Source: Toxonevra muliebris (taxonomy: Eukaryota; Arthropoda; Insecta; Diptera; Pallopteridae). From it: DNA of 64,000 nucleotides. Below are positions 10,455 to 22,556 of this stretch, piece after piece (the stretch's first letter is position 1; every line of letters begins with the position of its first letter). The stretch lies in contig OY829329.1 of NCBI GenBank assembly GCA_963691655.1, positions 65,404,852 through 65,468,851 of the forward strand, read 5' to 3'. The notes below the pieces were generated by a model. The model saw only the letters and a list, made by a program, of their open reading frames with translations, was not told where the DNA came from and did no database searches. The position numbers and the translations under genes were made by a program.

Positions 10455-12158
10455 TTCCTCAAAACAGGTGTAATTACTACCTTAATAGTTTTTTGATCGT
10501 ACATTTTATACTCAATTTCTTAAAACAAATTGATAAAAAGTTTATTCAACAACAAATACTTTTAGGCATTCAATCTTTCCGGCTTTCTAAAACCACGCCA
10601 TTAAATTTTTTAGGGTTTTGAGATCAGATTTATGCTTTTTACATCAAAATTTATAAATCTAAATTTTTTTTTTTTAAATCAACCAAAAATTTAAGAACTA
10701 GAAGGTTAAAAATGGTCAATAACTCAAACTGAATCATTAATTTTTATTTCCGAGCAAGAAAATAAAACTCCAAAAAAAAATTTTATTCTTGAGCAAAAAT
10801 ATTGAACTCAAAAAATAATTTTTATTCTCAAGAAACAAAATAAAAATTACTATATATAAAATTTTTGATATTGCCTACAATGATTACGGTCTCTGGGAAT
10901 TTTCAGACTCATGAGTTTTATCAGAAGCTCTGAAAGTGTATAGGTTATAAATCGAAGTTTGGCGCTAACTTTCTGAAATTAACTGGACTTAACGAACGAC
11001 TTTGATAGGTTGCTTTGAAACCATTTCCTCACCGGAATAGAATTAATGGTGGACTCCTACTAAACCCTTCTTCTGGAGTTTAGGTTTCCTAGCAGATTCT
11101 TTGGACTGACTACCAAGGAGAATACAAATATTTTTATTCAGCTTAAAAAGCTGAATTCAGTGGGAAATTAAAATTTATCTGAAACTAATATACAAAAACG
11201 TGTTGCTGCCATCTAGTGAGGTATATATTGAATTGGTTTACAAATATGTTTAAAAACTGAAATATTAAATAAAATTTATATTGAAGTTTGTAAAAAATTA
11301 ATATAAATTTTCAATTCATTACATGGGAGAGTTGAACATTGCTGTATATTTTTTGTTCAACAACGTGTATGGAAATGGGAAATTATTCACATTTTTTGTA
11401 CTAGCACTAAAAAAAATTATTTGTTACTCATCACAATAAATTCATGACTGTAAAATTACGGTGATATATTTTTAATAATTCTAGATGACCTGAATTTTTC
11501 AAAAATTTCCATGGAAAATTTATAACATAAATGGAATTTTCTTTGCCTTTTGATTGAAATTAAAATGTATGCCATTAATTTATTTCTGCACATGAGAAAA
11601 ATGAAAAACAAACAGTAATATCCAACAACAAAAAAAAATAAATAAAAATTTTCAATTCAATTCTCTGCACACGTTCAATGAGAGTACTCAAGTAAATATT
11701 TTTTGTTTAAAGCATTTGCATTACATCGAAAATAGCAAGCAGCAGCAGCAGCAAGGGGTAATTTTTTTTTTTTTTTTTTTGTTTGTTTTGTTTTTGTTTT
11801 ATTAGGGGTAAATAACACGTAAATCATCATCAGTCTTCGTGGGTACATATTTATATTAAAAATACGTGCGATATACTCGCATCTACAAAGTGTTTATAAA
11901 TTAATTACTTTGTAATTTGTCTAAAATATTTGTATATAAAAGCAAAATATTTCCATTGCTTCTGTTGCTGAATGTAAAGCGTGTTTGGGAATAATTCATT
12001 AACTAGAAGCGCATTAATATAAATCAAAAAATTCAAATTTTTACTGCATTGTTTATGGTCATATCTCATGCCGTGTCATCATCATCGTGTACATCGGACA
12101 CCCACACACACATTTTTGAATTTGTGTGCTGTATGCTTAAGTAGTTGAATCAACTTAC
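10455..12158. other. Dipeptidase intron, no further feature
   Basis: Intron sequence downstream of the 12159-12379 exon. It contains poly-A/T runs (for example poly-T near 11763-11780) and the phrase GCCATCTAGTGAG seen in several dispersed repeats. No exon or RNA gene was recognised. Confidence 0.6.
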
Positions 12159-12379
12159 CTTGCCAAATATTGTTAGGCCGCCATGTTTAACATTGAACGT
12201 TGGTGCATCTGCATAACTTGAATCGGCCCATGGTGTATGACAAGTGGATGTCAGCGTCATGTAACGTACACCAATCGCATACAATGTACGCAACACTGCC
12301 AGTGAGCCACCAAGTGAGTGACCACCTTCGACGCCGGTCAGTGAACACAATTGATGGTTTTTGTGAGCTTCAATGATAT
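12159..12379 (-). CDS. Membrane dipeptidase exon with zinc-ligand motif GVEGGHS
   Basis: This 221-bp exon has a clear acceptor (TTCCACAG before 12379) and donor (AAG|GTAAGT after 12159). It encodes 73 residues plus a split first codon. GVEGGHSLGGSLAVLRTLY holds the Glu that bridges the two zinc ions in renal dipeptidase; GVRYMTLTSTCHTPWADSS is the next signature. In DPEP1 this reads THSCNTPWAD, where the His takes part in substrate binding; here that position is Ser and the Asn is His, so activity may be altered. Phase continues correctly from the 22348-22480 exon. The following exons with the other zinc histidines were not found and must lie beyond position 1, or the gene is truncated. Confidence 0.93.
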
Positions 12380-12589
12380 CTGTGGAAGTTGAAAAGAGAG
12401 AAAATTTTAATTGGTTGGAATTTAGTATTAGAAAGTAGAGTTGTGTTATGATTAAACGATTAAAAAAGTTAGCTGATTAATAAATTTAACGAATTTAATT
12501 TGATTTCGATTTGGCCGATTAAAAAACATCGTTTTGATTAAATAAAATTTTGAAACTTTGGTTGGTATCAGAAATAAATACGGTAATAA

Positions 12590-13740
12590 CATTGTTTGCA
12601 TTTGTTATTTGAAATTATTCGATTACATAAATTTCTGATCAATCAGTTTTATGAGTAATCAGAGCCTTGATTAATCGATGATTTTGAACTTTGATTAATT
12701 AACAAAATTTTGGGAAATTTACTTAATGTAAATGTAAATAAATCAGAATTTTGATTGCTTGAAAAAGTTCTGCATCGAATTCCTGAATTTTTAATTTGTT
12801 AACTAATCAATTTTTTGAGTAACTAGCAATCTGATTAATCAATCATTCAGAAATTTGATTGAATGAACAACATTAAGAGAATTTGGTTTAATATAATTTA
12901 AAATTAATCCGATTTAGATTTTAAAGAATTTTAGGGTTGTCAGTTAATCAGTTTTTTGAGTAATCAGGACCTTGATGAATCAATCATTTTGAAGTTTGAT
13001 TAAATAAACACAATTAGAAAAATTCGGTTAATATTTATATTAAAACCTGTCTACTAGATTAATAGATTTCCTAAATTTCTGATTTATCAATTAATCAGTT
13101 TTTTGAGTAATCCAGAACCTGATTAATCAATTATTCAATTAGAAATTTGTTTGAATAAGCAACATTAAAGGAATTTGGTTTATTTTAATTGATTACAAAA
13201 CTTTTTTATTATATTAATTGAGTTCCCATATCTCTGGTTTACCAATTAATCAGGTTTTTGAGTAATTAGAAATCTGACTAATCAATCATTTAAAAATTTG
13301 GTAAAATAAACAACATTAAGCGAATTTTTTTTAATATAATTTTAGAGCAACCTGAATTTTAATTGATGACAAAACTTGTCTATTGCATTAACAGATTTCC
13401 TAAATTTCTAGTTTATTAATTAATCAGTTTTTTGAGTAATCCGGAACCTGATTAATCAATCATTCAGAAATTTTGCTTGAATGAACAACATTAAGGAAAT
13501 TTGGTTTAATATAATTTAAGAACAATCAGAATTTTAATTGATTACAAAACTTGTCTTTTCTTATTAATCAATTTCCTAAATTTCTGATTAAGCAGTGCAT
13601 CAGTCCTTTGACTAATTAGAATCCTGATTAATCAATCGTTCATAATCAATCATAATCAAACAACAATATTCTAAATAATATAATTTCAGATCAGTTAAAG
13701 TTTTGATCAATAGAAAAACTTGATTATTAAATAAATCAAA
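12590..13740. repeat. Degenerate tandem array, unit about 150-175 bp
   Basis: At least seven copies of a block containing AATCAGTTTTTTGAGTAATC, then CTGATTAATCAATCATT, a GAACAACATTAAG block and an ATTTCCTAAATTTCT block. Anchors fall near 12642, 12808, 12948, 13097, 13248, 13422 and 13589. The unit is full of TTGATTAATCAA-like self-complementary words. Confidence 0.85.
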
Positions 13741-16254
13741 AGGTGATACAAAATTGTTTCCCTACTTTGAGTTTAATTATAAAAAGAAATGAAAGCTAAA
13801 AGTGTTAAAATGTAAATACTCCAAGACGAGTAACGAAAAGTGGTACTTCTGCATCACGTCATTCAATCAGCCGTAAGACTTCGAAGCATAATTCATGCGT
13901 CAGCAGCAGGCAATGCAGGACTTTAAACTACTCTTTCTCTCTCTCTCTCTTCCTCTCCCTCACAACAATTGCATGCATCGAATTGCCTTCAAATTCTACT
14001 ATTAAGTTGTCTTTTTCCCCTCTTTCCCTTTTTATCCTTTACGTATTGCTGCCAATTTCTTTACTGCTTTCTTCATGCTGAATGAATGTGGTGAATGCGT
14101 TTGGTTTTCAATTTCATTTCCTTTTCCGTTTCCATTTCACGTGAACATCCATTTGGATTTCCTCTTGGCTAAATTGTAAATTGCATATTGAACTTCGTTT
14201 ACTTCTTCTTCGTCCCTTTTTGTTTATTGTTGTCATGCATGAATGACTTCACTACTGTATGCTGTTGGATTGAAGTTGCTGGTTGTTTTTTTTTTTTTTT
14301 TTTTGTGGTGCTTACTATTTTTGCTGCTGTGGCAGTTGAATTTCATTCTTACATATAATTTCCACTACATTTTTACCTACAACTACTTCAAACTATTCGA
14401 ACATCATTGAAGTATACGTTTTCGTCTTGGTTTTATTTCGTCAAGTGGCATTTCTAAGGATTTCCATTTTGGAGGTGTATGTGTGGCCGAATGTAAAAGT
14501 CCACAGCACACAGTGCAACTGCAAGTGTGTAAAAAAGTTATTCGTATTTGCAGAAATTCACTATGAATTGAACTTTCTGCTCACGTTGCACATTTACTAT
14601 TTTGCTGGTTATGTATGTGTTTACATCAATAATTTTGTGCATCGATACACTTGTGCTTTAGGTGTAGGTGCAGACATTTAACCCTTCATAGTCCATTTTC
14701 TTGTATACCTCCTCCTCATCAGATTTGAAGTTCGAGTGCAACTTTGACTCTTGTGCATTGCATTGTTAGTTTCGACATGGCATAATATTGTTCTGGTTTT
14801 CTGTATTTATTTTTTTTTTTTTGTATTGTGTTTAGTATTTATTTGATTGCATATTTCAGTATTACAACTGACATTGTCTAGCTGCAGGATTATGGCAACA
14901 AAATGATTTGAATTTATTTTTGTTAGCTCTTTCCTTCTCTCTGGCATACTGTCATGAGAATGAGAAAATCCTTTGGAATTTACTATCTTCAGTATACTTA
15001 GTTATTGGCCGAAAAATATGTTTTCCCTTTTCAGTTATACTTGTATTTATAAAATGTAACTAACGTTGTAGTTTGAAATTATAATCTTACAAAAACTTTT
15101 TAAGTTTGGGAATTACTTTTGTATTATTTCCGGAAAAATATTAGTTGGAATTAAATTTTGAAATTTTTGGTTATTTTTCTTTTTTACTTTTTTTATTTTT
15201 GTTATTGAAATTTTGTAAAGCATAAAAAATATTAAGTGGGAATCATTTAGGGAGAGGAAGACAAGACCATTTTCCAAAAATTTTCACAACATTTTTTTTT
15301 TTTAGAAAAAAAAACGCTTGTTTTAACTCGGTAAAAGTCTCAATTTTAAAATTCCGTTTTTATTTATTTTAGATTAACCGAAATGGAGCTGTGGTTGCAA
15401 CCGCAAGAGCGAAATTTTTATAGGTATTTTTATAAGTATCAAGAAAAATTTGTAACAAAGTTAAGACATAAAGTATTAATATGTTAAAAGTTTCTTATAA
15501 AATTCACGAAAAAGTAAAATTTATCAATTTTCAGCATTCAAAATTAGGAAGACCCCATAAAGCACTTAAGTGCAAAAAGCTTTAAAGCTATTATTATAAT
15601 ACTTATACGATTAAATAGCTTTACAAGTAGCTATTCAGCGGTCGTTGACTCTTTTCGCACATATTTCAGTGCAAAAACTTTTTAAATACGAATGCATTTC
15701 AATCAACTGCGTAAAATGGCCGTCACTGTTCTGAAAGCTTAGGTTACACAAGCAGCATTAAGCGCTTTTCACAGTTAATTGAATAATGAGAGAGTAACGC
15801 CATCGTGTGCAGAGTGTGAGATATCGTTGCTCAAGAATAAGCTTAAAGCTTTCCGCTAGTGAATATTAAAATCGGCAGCACTGGCATAGAGTATTTCACC
15901 GCACAGTGCAAGCAGTTTTGGTAAAAGCTTATAAAAGCTCTATAAAAGAGAAGAAAGAATTTGGAAAAATATTTATTGTACCGGAAAAAGTTCAAAAGAG
16001 CTGGGCAAATTAATTTTCCAGATCAACGTTTTAAACTTTTTTCGCATTCCCGCACTATTTTTTTTTTTTTTTTGAGAAAAAAATGTGTTTAGTCGAATTG
16101 AAAGCTTTAGGACTTACAAGAAAACAAATGCAAATGATATCTGATTGCTTCCAAGAGATTAAATTTCTCTAGCCATCAAAGCAAATAACAAATTTTTAGA
16201 GTTGCTTGACAGCCAGTGAGCAAAGTTGTCTTTTGAATATAAGACACAGAACAC

Positions 16255-18165
16255 AATTTGAGCTTTTTAATGTATTACTTCAATTACATATGATTAAAAG
16301 CTTTCAAGCTGCTAAGAATATTAAGAATATTTATTTTCTATTTATTTTATTTATATTCATTTCTGAAGCTTATCTAAAGCTTTTGTAAAGCTTATTCGAT
16401 TCAAAAGCTTTCTCACATCCAAGTGATAGTTTTAGAATATATAATTTGCTAGCAAGTAATGAAATATTTTATTTTCTAAAGCTTCTGTGAAGCTTTTTAA
16501 TGTGATAACATCTTTACTCGGGGCTGAAGAAAAATTTATAGTAGAATGAATTGATAGAAACTAAAATCAAATGCTACGTCGGTGTCATATGAGATTTCAA
16601 AGTATGTGTGATTTTATCAGTGTGTGTATAAAGAAATGTAGTGGTGTTTATGTTAAACCTTCGTACAGCCAGGTGAAAGATGGTGAATTGCACCCCGAAA
16701 GTATGCTGCCTTGTTATTTGAATAAAATGATTAAAAAAAGGTGAATTTTTAATATTAAAAATAAGACCCTAAAAGTTGAATTTTAAATATTAAAAATAGG
16801 ACCCTAAAAGTATACCACACTTTTATTATTTTGTATGTAAATATTGCATTTGTATCGTTTAATATTGTAGAGGGTGGTGACACGCACTCCGAAAGTAAGC
16901 TGTCTAATTATTAGTATAAACAGATCAAGAAAATTTAACTTTAAATATTAAAAATAGGACCCTAAAAGTATACCACACTTTTATTATTTTGTATTTAAGT
17001 ATTGTATTTGTACCGCCAGGTGAAGGGTGGTGAATTGCACCCCGAATGTATACTGCTTTATTATTAGAATTAAGATAAGTGAATTTTTCATATTAAAAAT
17101 GAGACTCTAAAAGTATACCGCATATTTATTGGTTTGTGTGTAAATATGTAAAGTGCCGGTTATATTAAGCTTTAGTACCACTAGGTAGAGGGTGGTGACA
17201 CGCACCCCGAAAGTATGTTGTATTATTTTTAGTATGAACAGATCAAGAAAGTTGAATTTTAAATATTAAAAATAGGACCCTAAAAGTATACCACACTTTT
17301 ATTATTTTGTATGCAAATATATTGGTGGTTATGTTAAGCTTTAGTACCGACCGGTGTAGGATGATGTATTGCACCCTGAAAGTAAGTTGTCTTATTATTA
17401 CAATAAATAGATTGAGAAAAGCGAATTTTTAATATTAAAAATAAAACCCCCTAAGTATGCTATTTTATTATTAGTATAATTTTTAATTTTATGAATAGAA
17501 CACATCAAACCTAAAAGTATGCAATACATAATTTATAAACCAAAAATGGTTGTGGATTATACTCTTATATAAATGGAATTAGTGGAATACATCAAAAATT
17601 GTTTTTGTTTATTATATTTTATTTTATTTATTTATTTATCTTAATTAGATTTGTAAAATAAATCAACATTAGGCGATGTAGACGTGCAAAAAACGAAGAA
17701 AGTGCGTTGAAAATAGAATATGGAAAATTAAAGAAAAAAAAAACAAATTGACGTCGCCCTTTTTGGAATATAAGCACGAAAACTTGCATAATGAAGTAAA
17801 CACCAATACGTAAAGTATGTTATCACATTATGTAACGAGTGCAGAAGGGACTCATTTTAGTTTTTAATTTTCTGAAGCTAACTTAAAGCTTTTTTTTCTT
17901 CATATTTTGGAAGTTTAAATTTTGTCTCGCAGACAACAGAATGTTTGACAGTGTTTTTTTTTTTGTCAGCAAGTTGGATTATTTTATTTATTTAAGTTTA
18001 CCTGAAGCTTTTAGAAAGCTTTTTTTATTGATAAGCTTACTCACTGTTGCAAAAGTGTTTAAGATTATTTTGATTTGTCAACGAGTAAAAGCTTTTGCTA
18101 TTTTTTGAAATTTATTTGAAACTTTTATAAAGCTCATTTTATTTTCTGAAGATTTTTGGATGCCA
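16255..18165. repeat. AAGCTT-rich degenerate repeat, interrupted by another array
   Basis: Repeats of a TTATTTTCTGAAGCTTTT / AAAGCTTTTT block occur at 16341-16400, 16469-16503, 17858-17905, 17968-18030 and 18113-18160. The motif AAAGCTTT is already dense from about 15570. The array at 16655-17480 lies in the middle, so it was probably inserted or amplified inside this repeat. Confidence 0.6.
16655..17480. repeat. Tandem array, unit about 160-190 bp, five copies
   Basis: Each unit contains a GGTGAATTGCACCCCGAAAGTA or GGTGACACGCACCCCGAAAGTA-like word, a TATTATTAGTATAA stretch, ATTAAAAATAGGACCCTAAA, then AGTATACCACACTTTTATT. Anchors are near 16690, 16872, 17030, 17196 and 17360. The two versions (GAATTGCACC and GACACGCACC) partly alternate. 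Confidence 0.85.
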
Positions 18166-20769
18166 CATGCTTTTTTTTTAACGACTGACAACATTTTTCT
18201 ATACGTGACAAGTTCAATCTGCATTGCACTTAGGCCATAAGTTCTATATCTGATTAATTGTTAAGGAGAATCTTGATTTTTTGAAGCGATTTGTTTTAAC
18301 TACATCATGTAAAACGAGCCGAACTTTAACTCATATTAAATTTTAGCATATAATTAAAGTATTTATGTTTGTAAAAATGTAGATTTAAGTGCTTGATATT
18401 TGCATCGCCGCACAATATTGTAAGCAGAGATAAACTTTTTTTTGATATTTTTATTTTTGTTAACCCTAATATTTAGTGCCCACTTTAGTCCATACATATA
18501 TGCATTTCTCATACTTGCGTATTTCAAAAATATGTGCAGGTTTTTCACTTTTTTCTTTATGTGAACTTTTATGATCTTCATAACTCAAATTGGAAACTTT
18601 CGTTTCGTTGTTGCTTCTTTTTCTTCATAGCAAAGTAAATGCAGCTTAATTTTTATGTGCTTCTTTATTTGGTTTTTTTTTTTTTTTTTTTTTTGCTTTT
18701 TCCTATCTTTTCTTTCTGCATTCTTATTTTTTTTATTAAACTGAATATAAGTCAAAAGTTCATAGGTGCATTAGGCTTTTTTATAGTTGTTGTAGTAGCT
18801 GTTGAGTTTCATATTTGCACTCTATGGAAGCAGGGCAACCATGTAACAAGAGTTTTACTTATGTGTGTGTGTGTTTCATGCTTCTCTTACCTTGGTTGTA
18901 TCTATGGGCAACACATACAGCGTTGCATTTTTGCATTTATGCAATAGGAGTTTGGTGTAAAATATGTGTTGAAAAAAAAAAAAATAGAAATAATATTTTG
19001 TTAAGTAAAATACACTTTGGTAAAAGTTTTTCGTTTTACTTGAAGCTGCAACACTCGAAAGTGAGGGAGAGAGGGGGAGGAGGGGGGTGAAAAGTACAAA
19101 AAAGTAAATAAAATAAAAATATGTGTATATAAATATATTTGCACATATGTATGTATATTCATACCTAAGTGGGTGAGAAGTTTAAAAATCAAAGAAAATT
19201 GTGTTCTAAAAAATATGGCACAAGGTAAGAATTTGTTGAGTGTGATTCCTGCTGCTGTTGGTGCTTGGGAAAAGTGGTTCGAAATTTTGTATTTTTCACT
19301 TAAAGTTTTTTTTTTGTTTTTCTCACGCTTAAGTAAAAGAAAATGGTATTTCCGTGCAAAATTTGTGAAACCTATACACACTTAAAACACACACAAATGA
19401 TGACGAGAAAAGAATAGCAAGGAAAAATGTTTCCTTTTTGGGTAAAGTTAAGTAAAGTTTTACTTTGATACTTTGTTTGTTTTTTTTTTTTTTCGTTTGC
19501 TGTACCTAGCTTAAGCAGCAGCGAAATGCGAATACTTGTAAAAAAGCGGGTGCGCCGCTGTTCAGACTCTTTTTCCCAGTTATACTTCCTTCCTGCTTTT
19601 TCGCTATTTGCTAGTGCATATAAGAATTATGGCAAAAATGCAATGGAAATGGTGGAGGCGGCAGTAGTGGCGGTAACGGCGGCGTCGACTTGAAATGAAG
19701 ATGTATGTAGGTAGGTAAGTGAGTAAGTATTTCATATATACATATAAAAATAAAATTCCATTTTCATATTTTTCTTTTGCCACAGTCAAGCTTCCGCTTG
19801 AATTTCTGCTTGGCATCAATTTTTGCCATTTTTTCACATTTTTTTCTGTTTTTTCTGTTGTTTTTATTTTTGTTTTTTTGTTTTTTTTTTTTTTTTGTTT
19901 GAGAAATGACACGCGCGCCTTTCGCCTTTCTGCATTCTTTGTGTGTTTTTGGTTCCTTAGTTATTTGAAGCTGAAATAGTACCTACATTTACAGCAATAA
20001 CGAATGTCATGCTACCATGGTTCGTTTCTTTCTTTCTTTATAGCATATTTTTGGGCGCATTGCACCCGCTGCGATTTTGTTTTTTTTGTTTTTTTCTTTT
20101 GTAGGTTTTCCGTCTTACCATAAATTGGGGAAAAGTACTTATATACTACAAGCAGCAGTTGTTCATTTCTGTTGCAATATTTCTTTATTTAAATAAGTAC
20201 CCAGAGTTGCATGTAGGTAGTACTCATAGTTGCAATTTGACAACATGAAGAGATTGAGCAGCATTTGTATTTGGTTGTATACACTTCTTTCTGCATTCGT
20301 TTTATCGAAATATTTATTGTTTTTGTTTTTTTTTTTTAAGGCGCTGCTCAACATTCTCCTTCGATGTTGTTTGTGTAAAAAATTAAGTAACTACATAAGT
20401 AGCAATGCTTTTGCAATAAATATTTCAGACTACTACCAACATAAAGAAATTACAATGCACTTCTCTCTCTCTCTCTCTGTCTCTCTTTACACTATTTGCT
20501 AGGATTTGCTTGTCTGCAATAAATGCAACAACTACTGTAAATATTTTATGTGATTTTTTTTTCTTTGTTTTGACGTAGCATTTATTGTTTTCTTAATATT
20601 TTTGTGTGTTTTCTCTTTCAGTTTTTGAATCATTGATAGAGCAATTTTTGTTATTGTTTTATTTATGATTTATCATCGTTAGTATTGTTTATGTTTGTTT
20701 GTATTGGTATAGAGCAGAGTGGGGTAATTTTCACCCAAGATTAAAGCTTTGTTGATATTGCAGCTGCAA
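18166..20769. other. Intron DNA rich in homopolymers; no gene seen
   Basis: Long poly-T and poly-A runs, a GT/AT microsatellite near 19120-19160 and a CT run at 20461-20486. Open frames here (for example 18639-18947 and 19001-19381) are Phe/Lys rich because of homopolymers and show no domain. Confidence 0.6.
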
Positions 20770-20960
20770 TTTCATTTCAGTCAAGTGTTTTAAAGATATT
20801 TTTTAAATATTTCTTTAGTATTTCTCAAGTATTTTTCAAGCATTTTTCAAATATTTCTAAAGTATTTCTCAAGTGCAGCCAACTAAATTGTTACTCAATT
20901 AATACCCAAATGCTATTCAAATGTTTTCCAGTTTTTTCTCTATTGTTACTCAAGTATTTC
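20770..20960. repeat. Short degenerate repeat of TATTTCTCAAG
   Basis: About a dozen imperfect 12-16 bp units such as AAATATTTCTTTAG, AGTATTTCTCAAG, AGTATTTTTCAAG and CAAATATTTCTAAAG occur head to tail. Confidence 0.7.
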
Positions 20961-21230
20961 TTGAGTGTTCGCCAAGACTTGCTCACGTGTTAACCCTTTT
21001 GGGAGCGTAAAAAATCAGAGAAGATGGCGCAAAACTGACCCCCATTTCTTGTTTGTTTTTCCATAAATTTTTCATCACATCAAAAGTTTTGCACCTCTGA
21101 AAGCCTGAAATTTTGTGGATAACCGGTGACCCTAGAGCCCTCAATTGAAATTTTCCACGAATTTTTTTTAGTAAATTTTTATTAGATATTTCTTTTTTTA
21201 AGACAAAGTCTTTTTTAATTAATTTTTCAC

Positions 21231-21255
21231 TTAACCCTTTAGTTACCGTAACTAA
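21231..21255 (+). repeat. TTAACCC end motif with palindrome TTAGTTACCGTAACTAA
   Basis: TTAACCC at 21231 is followed one base later by a 17-bp perfect odd palindrome (21239-21255). A nearby relative of the 7.3-kb type (AACCGGTGACCCT) is at 21121-21133. Confidence 0.6.
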
Positions 21256-21879
21256 ACTAGAAGCATATGAGCGAAACCGAATGCGGATTAACCTTCGTTG
21301 ACCTCCATTTCATTGTAAAAAGTTTTTAAAAACTTTCCATGGAGAAATTTAGGGCCATCGGTGAGCCATAGCAAAACTGAATTTTCAATGAAAGTAAGCA
21401 AAATTTAAAAGAATGAGAAATTATGTTTGAGTAAATAGTTTTTCCCACAACATATTGAAAATTTTGCGTATTTATATAAATATTGTCAAAATTATGACTG
21501 ATTGAAAATAAAAATCTACAAACAATATTTTTTATGTACGATTTTTTGTTCAACCCGTTTATAAAATAATTAGACGCTAAAGAGAAAAACTGAGAACGCC
21601 ATTATGTTCAGCGTACTCGAATTATATAAGATCCCATTTCAAAACTCTTGAGCTTTTCTTTTAGGTCAATTCCATAGTGCAGTGTTTCTATACATATATG
21701 ATTTATTTAAACCGTTATTAGACGCGATAGAGAAAAACTAAAAACGCCATCATGTTCAGCGTACTGGAATTCTATAAGATCAATTTTCAAAACTCTTGAG
21801 CTTTTTTTTTTTTGGTAAATTCTGTTGTGCAGTGTAATTAATAACACAGCCACACACAAAAAATGTTTTTTCGGATGTG

Positions 21880-22170
21880 GAGGTCAGACCATGTTTACTA
21901 TGCGTTTTTGGGATCGCTGAATCCGAATCCGAGGTCCAAAAAATCCAAGTACGTCAGGGCTCAGACATAACCTCAAAAAACCTCATAATTTTTTTTTTTT
22001 TAGTCCGAGGGTCTGACTGTGTTTATTTTATGTTTTTGGAATCCGAATCCGAGGTCTAAAAACCCCCAGCATGTCAGGTTTTCGATATAACCTGCAAAAT
22101 ACCCCGTTATCTAGGATAAATCGAAAACCTGACATGCTGGCGATTTTTGGACCTCGGATTCCGATTCAGC
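21880..22170. repeat. CCGAATCCGAGG repeat: two direct copies and one inverted copy forming a hairpin
   Basis: The word AATCCGAATCCGAGGTC occurs near 21920 and again at 22041-22055 in direct order, each preceded by a TTTTTGG block and GTCTGAC/GTCAGAC words. The second copy (22046-22088) is matched by an inverted copy at 22117-22161 with about 39 of 43 bases paired, including CCAGCATGTCAGGTTTTCGA. The loop is about 28 bases. It lies inside the host intron, about 190 bp downstream of the 22348-22480 exon in the sense of transcription. Confidence 0.9.
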
Positions 22171-22347
22171 GGCCAAAATTTTTAATTTTATTTTTTAGCT
22201 TTACACGTCATGAGCAATTTTTTTTTTATAAATTCGTATTCCTGCTGAAATTCCACATGCAAACAAAAAGAAACTCTTGAGAGCCCCTTGGATCTTTTTG
22301 TAGTAAGTAAAAGCTAGTCCCCTTAAAATATTTCTTCCTGCACTTAC

Positions 22348-22480
22348 CTTCCGATGATGTACACGTTGTGAGTTGTGGTGAATAACGATCAGTCAAACGT
22401 TTAATGACATCAATTTGTTCTAGTGTCAGTTGCACGGCATCGCGATGTTGCGCCTCACAAGGGACATATGCGGCCCAAAA
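22348..22480 (-). CDS. Membrane dipeptidase exon FWAAYVPCE...
   Basis: The 133-bp exon has acceptor TTTACAG before 22480 and donor AAG|GTAAGT after 22348. It begins in phase with the 44407-44503 exon to give [18 protein letters not shown], matching the conserved GGQFWSxYVPC segment of DPEP proteins. It continues [20 protein letters not shown] and ends in a split Gly/Asp codon completed by the 12379 exon. It forms part of the barrel between the first zinc motif and the bridging Glu. Confidence 0.95.
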
Positions 22481-22556
22481 CTGTAAATGAATAATGAAAT
22501 GAATTAAATACACGAAAAGGGTGAAAAAAATACATAAAAAGAAAAAGCTTTAACAT

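Larger units (their letters stand above)
12380..22347 (-). other. Dipeptidase intron of about 10 kb
   Basis: Bounded by the donor after 22348 and the acceptor before 12379, both canonical. Contents are tandem arrays (12.6-13.7, 16.2-18.2, 20.8-21.0 kb), microsatellites, a TTAACCC repeat at 21231 and the hairpin repeat at 21.9-22.2 kb. No nested gene is recognised; short open frames here are AT-rich and lack domains. Confidence 0.8.
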
